Source: Candidatus Thalassarchaeaceae archaeon
Lineage (GTDB): Archaea > Thermoplasmatota > Poseidoniia > Poseidoniales > Thalassarchaeaceae
Length of the DNA stretch: 7,028 nt
Reading direction: 5' to 3'
Assembly: GCA_029250425.1 (NCBI GenBank)
Contig: JAQXFF010000206.1
Location: 1 to 7,028 of the forward strand
The translations under genes and the position numbers were made by a program. A model generated the notes under the pieces. It saw only the letters and a program-made list of their open reading frames with translations, did no database searches and was not told the origin of the DNA. This document shows positions 1 through 5,563 of the stretch, one piece after another; within the stretch, counting starts at the first letter, position 1, and each line of letters begins with the position of its first letter.

Positions 1-69
1 CAGCGATGGAAGTGGCGCCGTAAGAAGCTCCGTCGCCGTCGAGCTGCACGCAAGTTAAACAAACAGTGA
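1..69 (+). CDS. Ultrabasic mini-protein, candidate ribosomal protein eL41 (5' end outside window)
   Basis: Frame 1 reads 22 residues to a TGA stop at 67-69, and the start codon lies at or just before the window edge. The peptide is almost entirely Arg/Lys with two Trp, and its core KWRRKKLRRRR closely parallels the KWRKKRMRRLKRKRR core of eukaryotic eL41, recalled from general knowledge. eL41 is a single-helix peptide of about 25 residues that sits at the interface of the two ribosomal subunits. The length fits: with one Met added, this would be 23 residues. It lies 60 bp upstream of a tRNA gene on the same strand, which suits a translation-related neighbourhood. It could instead be the basic tail of a longer ribosomal or nucleic-acid-binding protein whose body lies to the left; the window cannot decide this. 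Confidence 0.5.
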   Translation, partial: QRWKWRRKKLRRRRAARKLNKQ

Positions 70-96
70 GCGGCTCATCGCCTCACCGCTCGGTTG

Positions 97-104
97 AAAT
101 ATCC
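97..104 (+). promoter_or_regulatory. Possible TATA box of the tRNA-Trp gene
   Basis: The AT-rich octamer AAATATCC is centred about 30 nt before the first tRNA base, in an otherwise GC-rich spacer. An archaeal TBP site with transcription starting a few bases before the mature tRNA would lie here. It is a weak match to the consensus and is called mainly on position. Confidence 0.25.
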
Positions 105-129
105 TTGCCGTCGGCCACAGTTTACCTTT

Positions 130-202
130 GGGGGTATAGTATAGCCTGGTAGTACTACCGGCTCCAGACCGGTGGAGGGGGGTTCGAATCCCTCTGCCCC
201 CA
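130..202 (+). tRNA. tRNA-Trp, anticodon CCA
   Basis: A complete 73-nt cloverleaf folds by eye. The acceptor stem pairs GGGGGTA (130-136) with TGCCCCC (195-201) and includes one T-G wobble. The D stem is GTAT/GTAC (139-142, 152-155), with the GG dinucleotide in the D loop. The anticodon stem is ACCGG/CCGGT (157-161, 169-173) around the loop CTCCAGA, with anticodon CCA at 164-166, which reads UGG (Trp). The variable loop has 4 nt. The T stem is GGGGG/CCCTC with loop TTCGAAT. The discriminator base is A202, and no CCA is encoded, as is usual in archaea. There is no intron, although tRNA-Trp genes of several euryarchaea (for example Haloferax) carry one. Confidence 0.96.
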
Positions 203-212
203 CTTCTTTCTT
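203..212 (+). terminator. Possible pyrimidine-rich terminator after tRNA-Trp
   Basis: The ten bases after the tRNA are all pyrimidine (CTTCTTTCTT). Archaeal RNA polymerase terminates at T-rich runs without needing a hairpin, so this is a plausible 3' end. The tract is short and interrupted by C. Confidence 0.3.
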
Positions 213-310
213 GACACGAAGCCTCATTGTAGTGCGAGTAATCAGTTTTCTGGGGTAGATTCTCCACATCGATAGTCAGGCGTCAATGAGATGGTTTGAT
301 GATGTGTGCC

Positions 311-328
311 CGCGCACGCGCGCGCATG
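311..328. repeat. 18-bp alternating purine-pyrimidine (CG-rich) tract
   Basis: From 311 to 328 pyrimidine and purine alternate without a break, mostly as CG/CA steps. An 8-bp alternating run (302-309) precedes it, interrupted at the CC of 310-311. Such tracts are the classical sequence type able to adopt left-handed Z-DNA under negative supercoiling. It sits across the possible start codons of the protease gene. Translated, it gives an Ala-Arg repeat just before the signal peptide, which suggests it may be 5' leader rather than coding sequence. Confidence 0.6.
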
Positions 329-2530
329 GGGAACATGCGTGAACCAATTGCCATTCTTCTCGCGTTGTTGTTGACCTTGCCGATGATTGGTACCATCACC
401 CCCTCTGTCGATGATGGTTTTGAGCAATTGGATGGAATTCAATTGATTCATTCAGATTGGACTTCTGAAATTCCTACCCATCAACCCTTGGTTTGGAATA
501 CGGGACCCTGGTGGACTTGGACAAGCATGGACCAAGATCGAAATGGAATCCACGACAGTCTTCAATCAGCAATTGGGACTGTCTGGGTCGGTTTGTCATA
601 CAATCACACCCCTACTGTCGAAGATGAAAATCGTTTGACAGAATTGGGTTACACCCCCAAGTTGGTTGTCCCTGCCGTTGATGCTATTCTACTCGGTGCT
701 GTGGATGCATTGAATGTAACACAGTTGTCACAAATTGATGGTGTGGTGATGGTTGAAAGATATGGCAATGTTGTTTTCTATGGGGACATTCAAACATTGG
801 CGGTCAAAGCACGAAATTCCACAGAATATCCCGACAGTGCTTGGGAATTGGGTGTTTCTGGAGCAGGTGTCAATATCGCTTTGACAGATACAGGTGTTGA
901 CAGTGAACACCCTGGTTTGGAAGGCAAACACGTCGCGGGTTATGATGCGGTTTGCTTTGTTCACAGCGATCCAATGTGTGTTGCTGCTGGTGGACGACAG
1001 TCGGATGGCTCGTTCGACCCCGATGATGGAAATCAGCATGGAACCGCTTGCATGGGGATGGCCGCCGCTACTGGGGTTGAAGCCGATGGCTCTCAATCCG
1101 AATTTTATGGAAGTGCACCAAATGCTTCCTTGGTCGATGTTCGAATCGGTACAGATGTCGGAGCGGGTCCGTTTGAGAATTATGTTCTCGAGCAGGAATT
1201 CTATGAATCTGCAATGAACGGTCTACAGTGGATTATTGACAACAAAGACACAGCCTGGCCCGGTGTCGATGAATCTCTACATGGGATCGATATCATCTCC
1301 CTCTCATGGGGTATCACCAGCCATGAAAGCGGTGGTAGTGATGGCGAAGATATGCACAGTCGCATTCTCAACGAGGCAACAGAGGCCGGTGTCACAGTCT
1401 CGAATGCTGCAGGAAATGATGGCGAAAACAATGACGGTCTTTCGGGAATGAGTTCGTCTTCACTTTCGATTACTGTTGGCGCTACAGATGACAAAAACAC
1501 GGTTGATCGAGAAGATGATACCGTTGCTGGCTACTCTTCACGTGGACCTCGCAGAGACAACGGCGATGGCAATCCAATCAACGAGTTGATTCCAGAAGTT
1601 TCAGCTCCGGGAACCAACATCATTCAGGCTGAAGGGTGTGTCACCAGTGGGGGTTGTAGCAATCTCTTCAGCGATGCGAGCGACAATACCTACACCGGTC
1701 GCGGTTCGGGAACATCCTATGCGACCCCCTCGGTGACCGGTGTGATCGCTTTGCTAATTGAGGCAAATCCGGATCTTGACCCGATGACAATCAAGGAAGT
1801 TCTCAAACAAACTGCAGAACGTCGAGGGCCAGCATCAGCACCGACTGTAGATCCATATTGGAATCGGGATTTTGGATATGGCATGGTTGATGCACGGGCT
1901 GCAGTCGAACTTGCACAGCACCTCGGACAAACCAATCAGAGCACATCCATTGATTGGACCATCCAGAATCATTTGTTGAACGTCACCAATCAAGGTGGTA
2001 ATGTAATCATCACGGGACATTCATGGACACAATCCGATGTCATTGCTGCCGTACAGTATCGAATTGGAGATGGTTCTTGGAAAGAAGCAACTTACGAGGC
2101 AGTGCCCGAAGAACTCGGCCCCCTTGTACCATTCAACTGGACTGTGGCATTGGATCTATCCAACGTCCCTTCGGGAGAGCAAACTGTGGAGGTTCGTGCG
2201 ATTCGTGGAGGAGAGCAATCCCTCCCAGTTTTGGTTGAAGTCAATGGTGGAGGTGGTTCATCTAGCAGTGGCATGTCAATGGTGATTGTCGTTGGTGGAA
2301 GCATTGCCCTCATTGTCGTTTTCGCACTTCTCATCGGTTTCATAATGTCTCGCAAAGGTTCAAATTTGCAAGGCGATGAAGAGGAAATTTTTGAGGCCGA
2401 AATCATTCCTGATGTGAACTACTCGGAACTTACAGTTGCAGAGTTGAAGCAATTATTGGTTGAATGCGGTCTTCCTGTTTCAGGAAATAAGGCTGAGTTG
2501 ATTGAACGATTATCCACTCAAACCGCTTAA
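326..2530 (+). CDS. Secreted, membrane-anchored S8 subtilase with cytoplasmic SAP domain
   Basis: A subtilisin-like serine endopeptidase of 734 residues from the ATG at 326. A signal peptide (about 1-27, core IAILLALLLTLP) is followed by a prodomain-like region (30-165) that resembles an I9 inhibitor fold and contains a DxDxNGxxD calcium-type motif near 69-77. The S8 catalytic domain has Asp188 in TDTG, His238 in QHGT, oxyanion Asn364 in AAGND and Ser464 in GTSYATP, so it should be active. Cys pairs at 210/218 and 438/444 could form disulfides. A beta-type domain (about 540-640), a Gly/Ser linker, one transmembrane helix (651-674), an acidic stretch and a C-terminal SAP motif (698-732, key residues LTVAELK and GLPVSGNK) follow. 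The protease therefore faces outward and the SAP domain inward. Seven or so NxS/T sequons fit an exported protein. The start is uncertain: TTG 296, ATG 299, 302 and 335 are all in frame; 326 and 335 give the most normal signal peptide. No clear ribosome-binding site or TATA box decides it. Confidence 0.93.
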   Translation: MGNMREPIAILLALLLTLPMIGTITPSVDDGFEQLDGIQLIHSDWTSEIPTHQPLVWNTGPWWTWTSMDQDRNGIHDSLQSAIGTVWVGLSYNHTPTVEDENRLTELGYTPKLVVPAVDAILLGAVDALNVTQLSQIDGVVMVERYGNVVFYGDIQTLAVKARNSTEYPDSAWELGVSGAGVNIALTDTGVDSEHPGLEGKHVAGYDAVCFVHSDPMCVAAGGRQSDGSFDPDDGNQHGTACMGMAAATGVEADGSQSEFYGSAPNASLVDVRIGTDVGAGPFENYVLEQEFYESAMNGLQWIIDNKDTAWPGVDESLHGIDIISLSWGITSHESGGSDGEDMHSRILNEATEAGVTVSNAAGNDGENNDGLSGMSSSSLSITVGATDDKNTVDREDDTVAGYSSRGPRRDNGDGNPINELIPEVSAPGTNIIQAEGCVTSGGCSNLFSDASDNTYTGRGSGTSYATPSVTGVIALLIEANPDLDPMTIKEVLKQTAERRGPASAPTVDPYWNRDFGYGMVDARAAVELAQHLGQTNQSTSIDWTIQNHLLNVTNQGGNVIITGHSWTQSDVIAAVQYRIGDGSWKEATYEAVPEELGPLVPFNWTVALDLSNVPSGEQTVEVRAIRGGEQSLPVLVEVNGGGGSSSSGMSMVIVVGGSIALIVVFALLIGFIMSRKGSNLQGDEEEIFEAEIIPDVNYSELTVAELKQLLVECGLPVSGNKAELIERLSTQTA

Positions 2531-2555
2531 GGGCAAGAGGCTGTTCCGGCCGACC

Positions 2556-3707
2556 ATGGACGGCTTTTCTGACCGCACACTGGCGATTCAGCCGACAGGT
2601 GTGCGCAAGATGTTCGATATGGCCGGCGACGATGTCATTTCATTTGGATTGGGTGAACCTGATTTTCAACCACCGGAAGTTGCCATCGATGCAATGTGCA
2701 AAGCCATGCGCGATGGTCACAACAAGTACACCACAACGGCTGGCCTCCCCGCCCTCCGAAAGAGGATTGCTGAAGATTGGTCATCCGTCCAACCTGGGCT
2801 AGATGAGCGTAACGTTTGCATGACGATGAGTGGCACGAATGCCCTTCTCTGTTGTTCATTGGCCACTTTGAATCCAGGGGACAATATTTTGTTGCCAGAA
2901 CCATATTTCCCCCTGTATGCCCCGGATGCCATTTTGTGTGGTGCTGAACCCAAATTCTATCCATGTATATTTGAGCATGAATTTGTGCCACAGATATCAG
3001 ACTTGGAAGAGTTGGTTGATGAGAACACCAAAGTGATCCTTTACAATTTCCCGAGTAATCCAACTGGGGCGACAATCAATGAAGAACAGCGAGATGAATT
3101 GTTAGATTTCGCACGCCGTCACAACCTTTGGATTATCACAGATGAGGTATATGATCGCATCATCTACGGAACAGAACATGTATCATTTATTGGAACAGGT
3201 TATGATAAAATTCTCTTGGTCAATTCATTTTCCAAGACTTTCGCCATGACAGGGTGGAGAATTGGTTACATTCTTTCCACAAATTTGGAAGCCATGAAAC
3301 AATTGATCAAGTTGCAATATTATATTGCTGCCTGCAGTAATGATGCGATGCAATATGCAGTATTGGCAGCATTTGAAGAAGCCTATGATTACCCTGCGGA
3401 AATGACACAGGAATTCCAAGCACGTAGAGATTTGATCTGTGGGCGCTTGAATGCGATGCCCGGCGTGTCCTGTCATGTACCTGAAGGTGCATTCTACGTT
3501 TTTCCAAAGGTTGATGTCCCTGGCATGAATTCTGAAGAAGTTGCGATTGAGTTACTCAAGGGTGGAGTTCTTTGTTCACCAGGTACAGCATTTGGCGAAT
3601 CTGGCGAAGGTCACCTGCGCTTCGCCTACACGATTGGCCGCGAAGATATTTCTCACGGGATGGACAAGGTTGAAGCCGTTCTTAGCAAACTCAGAGGTCA
3701 GAACTGA
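2556..3707 (+). CDS. Class I PLP-dependent aminotransferase (aspartate/aromatic aminotransferase-like)
   Basis: A fold-type I aminotransferase of 383 residues, the usual length for the AspC/AspB-like branch. It moves an amino group between an amino acid and a 2-oxo acid in the cytoplasm. Family motifs are intact: GLGEPDF near the N-terminus, Asn168 in NFPSNPTGA, Asp196 and Tyr199 in TDEVYDR, the PLP lysine Lys227 in NSFSKTFAMTGWR, Arg235, and the substrate-carboxylate Arg355 in HLRFAYT. Substrate specificity cannot be read from sequence alone; aspartate, aromatic or alanine-type donors are possible. The ATG at 2556 is preferred over the upstream TTG at 2502 because it gives the normal family N-terminus and avoids overlap with the protease. 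The gene lies 25 nt after the protease stop and 9 nt before the next gene, so co-transcription is likely. Base composition is uneven: both ends are clearly GC-richer than the middle. Confidence 0.93.
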   Translation: MDGFSDRTLAIQPTGVRKMFDMAGDDVISFGLGEPDFQPPEVAIDAMCKAMRDGHNKYTTTAGLPALRKRIAEDWSSVQPGLDERNVCMTMSGTNALLCCSLATLNPGDNILLPEPYFPLYAPDAILCGAEPKFYPCIFEHEFVPQISDLEELVDENTKVILYNFPSNPTGATINEEQRDELLDFARRHNLWIITDEVYDRIIYGTEHVSFIGTGYDKILLVNSFSKTFAMTGWRIGYILSTNLEAMKQLIKLQYYIAACSNDAMQYAVLAAFEEAYDYPAEMTQEFQARRDLICGRLNAMPGVSCHVPEGAFYVFPKVDVPGMNSEEVAIELLKGGVLCSPGTAFGESGEGHLRFAYTIGREDISHGMDKVEAVLSKLRGQN

Positions 3708-3710
3708 GGT
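3706..3710 (+). promoter_or_regulatory. Shine-Dalgarno site of the small membrane protein
   Basis: GAGGT lies 6 nt before the ATG at 3717 and overlaps the TGA stop of the aminotransferase. It matches the complement of the archaeal 16S 3' end (CACCUCC). It is the clearest ribosome-binding site in the window. It fixes this start and suggests translation of an internal operon gene, in contrast to the other genes, which show no such site. Confidence 0.6.
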
Positions 3711-3716
3711 TCAGAA

Positions 3717-4346
3717 ATGTCAGTTAATGCGGATTTACTAAGACTCATTGCGGGATTATTTTTCGGCATTGCTCTTCCTCGCATCCCCCTACTCTTCTTC
3801 ACACGATTCTTGAGCTTGGAGCGTGAACTAGCTCCGCACCCGGATCCAATACCTCTTGGGGTTCCATTGATTCAGAGGCTGTTATTGATGCGCCGAGTTC
3901 ATGCAATGTGTTGGGTAATTTGTATTCTACCGTTGAGCATGGGTATTCTCATTTTGAAATCCTCTCCAGAGCCATTGGGAGTTGGATTGATTGCAGGTGC
4001 GGCGTGGTTTATTTTCTCAAGACTCGTACCGTTACACATCGAGCGTGGATTTGGCGTTCTACCTCTTTCACTCATTCAAGAGGTCAATAACTTCCGTGAG
4101 CCACAAGCAGATTGTTGCCATCAGCAATTTTTGCAATGGGAGGTGCGTGCAATTCGCTGCAAAAATTGCCGCTATGTGGCCTTGGATTCCCCTCGACCCG
4201 ACCTGGGCCGAATCCGTTCAGATGGTCGTTTATTGGGCTCACTTCGAATTTTGTTAATGGATGGCCATTCTGTATTTCCCCCGAATGAAGAATCACTCGT
4301 CGGACAGGGTGTCGAGTTGTTCGGCAAGATCGCTGAAGAGGAATGA
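3717..4346 (+). CDS. Small membrane protein with possible Cys/His metal-binding cytoplasmic tail, function unknown
   Basis: I do not recognise this 209-residue protein. It has three hydrophobic segments at about 7-30, 62-82 and 86-105, separated by a basic loop (RLLLMRR). A soluble C-terminal half of about 100 residues follows. This half holds a Cys-Cys-His cluster (133-135) and, 13 residues later, a CKNC pair (148-151) in the context EVRAIRCKNCRYV. Together these could make one zinc site of the ribbon type, with the ligands split across a short hairpin. It ends with an acidic EEE. The start is well supported by the GAGGT site and by 9-nt spacing from the aminotransferase stop, so it is probably the last gene of that operon. 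Its final 54 nt overlap the 3' end of the opposite-strand gene. A coding role is supported by hydrophobic pattern and operon placement, not by a family match. Confidence 0.75.
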   Translation: MSVNADLLRLIAGLFFGIALPRIPLLFFTRFLSLERELAPHPDPIPLGVPLIQRLLLMRRVHAMCWVICILPLSMGILILKSSPEPLGVGLIAGAAWFIFSRLVPLHIERGFGVLPLSLIQEVNNFREPQADCCHQQFLQWEVRAIRCKNCRYVALDSPRPDLGRIRSDGRLLGSLRILLMDGHSVFPPNEESLVGQGVELFGKIAEEE

Positions 4347-5402
4347 ATCATTTTCGTCTTGCCCATCTTGTTCAATTTCCTCATCTTCATGAACATTTGT
4401 TCCGGTTCCTTCTGATGTTTGTCCTGGTGCTGGCAATCCAATGACGTCTTCATCATTCTCCAATGATTCCCATTCAGATTCGATTCCAATCAACCAACGT
4501 GGAGGGTCCTGCTCACCGCCTCCCATGACAGCCATAGTGGTGAAAATTGCCATTGGCAATAGGGAGAGGGCAACCAATAGGTCGAGGAAACTAGATTCGG
4601 GAATATCTACATGTCCTGGTAAGATCGCTTCTAGGAATCCGCGCTCTACCTGAATGTCTTGCCATCTGCCATAATCCAACCCCAATCCTTGGAAGGCTAA
4701 ATCAACGATCAATCGTTCAATTAACCAAAGTAGCAAAACAGGGAATAACCACCCCAATTTGGTTCGATCAACCAGTATTCGACGGGCAATTGCAGCCACA
4801 CCGACTACCTTGGATGCAATCTTCGGGAACAATCGAAGGCCTATGACAAGACCAGCAAGATAGACCAGCAAAGCCAGTTCAAGTAATCGCCGTTCCTGTA
4901 ACCATTCGCCGGGGACAAATCTCAGGACCAGGAGTGGCAACATAATGAGGACAATTTGTAGCGGAGCTGCAAGCAATTGTAATCCACCGTGTACTTCGAG
5001 TAATGGACGACCATTTACCCGAACTTCTTGATGCACAATTCGGGTGACTTTTCCATATGGGGATTGGATGAGATTAAATCGCGCTCTGTCGACCAGATCC
5101 GCATCTCTCTTCCTTTTTGTCAACCCAAAAACAGCTCTCCAACCACCGGCATCAGCCACTCGATTCGGCATGTAACCGCCTACAGCCAGACCGAGGGTGA
5201 GTGAAATGATTCCATACATGATTGCAGCACCGATAATCCAAGGCAATAGATTGATCTGCAGCGAAAAGGTGTAACTTTCCCAATCGACATCCACAAGGTA
5301 TGTGATGGTGAACGCGATTATTGGAGCGACGAAAACTTGTACACCGACCACCATGGTCAGCCACACTCTCTCCATTAGCGTACTTTTTCCTAGTGACAAC
5401 AT
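4293..5402 (-). CDS. Multi-pass membrane protein with acidic C-terminal tail, function unknown
   Basis: The protein has 369 residues from the ATG at 5402; a TTG four codons upstream is possible but less likely. Six hydrophobic segments are visible at about 13-36, 51-76, 142-161, 172-192, 217-238 and 272-294. A basic soluble loop (about 90-135, with KRKRD and a VHQEVRVNGRPLLEVHGG stretch) lies between segments 2 and 3. The last 65 residues are a low-complexity tail rich in Asp, Glu, Gln and Ser, likely disordered. No transporter or enzyme motif was recognised. The gene converges on the small membrane protein and diverges from the surface-protein gene, so it is probably transcribed alone. No Shine-Dalgarno site is visible before the ATG, which fits a leaderless or short-leader mRNA. 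Confidence 0.85.
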   Translation of the reverse strand: MLSLGKSTLMERVWLTMVVGVQVFVAPIIAFTITYLVDVDWESYTFSLQINLLPWIIGAAIMYGIISLTLGLAVGGYMPNRVADAGGWRAVFGLTKRKRDADLVDRARFNLIQSPYGKVTRIVHQEVRVNGRPLLEVHGGLQLLAAPLQIVLIMLPLLVLRFVPGEWLQERRLLELALLVYLAGLVIGLRLFPKIASKVVGVAAIARRILVDRTKLGWLFPVLLLWLIERLIVDLAFQGLGLDYGRWQDIQVERGFLEAILPGHVDIPESSFLDLLVALSLLPMAIFTTMAVMGGGEQDPPRWLIGIESEWESLENDEDVIGLPAPGQTSEGTGTNVHEDEEIEQDGQDENDSFLFSDLAEQLDTLSDE

Positions 5403-5492
5403 GACCCTTGGCAACGGTTTGTATCAAGAGGGTGTCGGCCCGAAAGGGTGTGGTCAATGCGATTGCTGTAGGCTTAGAATTTCGCCGAGTTC

Positions 5493-5520
5493 GTTGACCC
5501 TGTCGTAGACAGGGTTCAAC
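5493..5520. promoter_or_regulatory. 12-bp dyad/hairpin in divergent promoter region
   Basis: The left arm GTTGACCCTGTC (5493-5504) and the right arm GACAGGGTTCAAC (5508-5520) are reverse complements around a GTA loop, apart from one extra T at 5515. The dyad lies in the spacer between two divergent genes and ends 6 nt before the TATA-like sequence of the + strand gene. That is the usual position for an archaeal upstream activator or operator site. It could also act as an RNA hairpin in a transcript that starts further upstream. No regulator family can be named from the site. Confidence 0.5.
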
Positions 5521-5525
5521 CAACC

Positions 5526-5533
5526 TTAATACC
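5526..5533 (+). promoter_or_regulatory. Possible TATA box of the surface-protein gene
   Basis: TTAATACC, in an AT-rich context that continues into CAAA, is centred about 34 nt before the ATG at 5564. Transcription about 26 nt downstream would give a leader of roughly 8 nt, which agrees with the absence of a Shine-Dalgarno site. It is a modest consensus match, supported by position and by the adjacent dyad. Confidence 0.35.
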
Positions 5534-5563
5534 AAATCGCGATTGGCCAAGTTGTTGATTGCG

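Noticed and set aside
55..269. Two minus-strand open frames of 64 and 70 codons across the tRNA, one containing a GAEGFEPPSTGLEP-type peptide.
   Set aside because: This peptide is the well-known false translation of a tRNA antisense strand (from TTCGAATCC and its flanks). It has no independent start or context, so it is not a gene.
296..325. The in-frame N-terminal extension MMMCARARAR of the protease, starting at TTG 296.
   Set aside because: It is encoded by the CG-alternating tract, adds nothing to a complete signal peptide and lacks a ribosome-binding site. It is kept only as an alternative start.
424..444. Two CAATTG palindromes around a GAATTC, looking like a repeat.
   Set aside because: They are short AT-rich palindromes inside the protease coding sequence and are explained by ordinary codons (QLDGIQL).
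2502..2555. An 18-residue extension of the aminotransferase from TTG 2502, overlapping the SAP coding end.
   Set aside because: The family N-terminus fits the ATG at 2556, and the extension is probably read-through of the frame overlapping the SAP codons.
5418..5427. TTGATACAAA on the minus strand as TATA box of the six-helix protein gene.
   Set aside because: Its centre is only about 21 nt from the ATG at 5402, slightly too close for a leaderless start, and the consensus match is poor. It was not strong enough to list.
5450..5454. CCCGAAAGGG mini-hairpin in the divergent spacer near 5439-5448.
   Set aside because: A 3-bp stem with a GAAA loop is too small to distinguish from chance. The nearby 12-bp dyad is the credible element.
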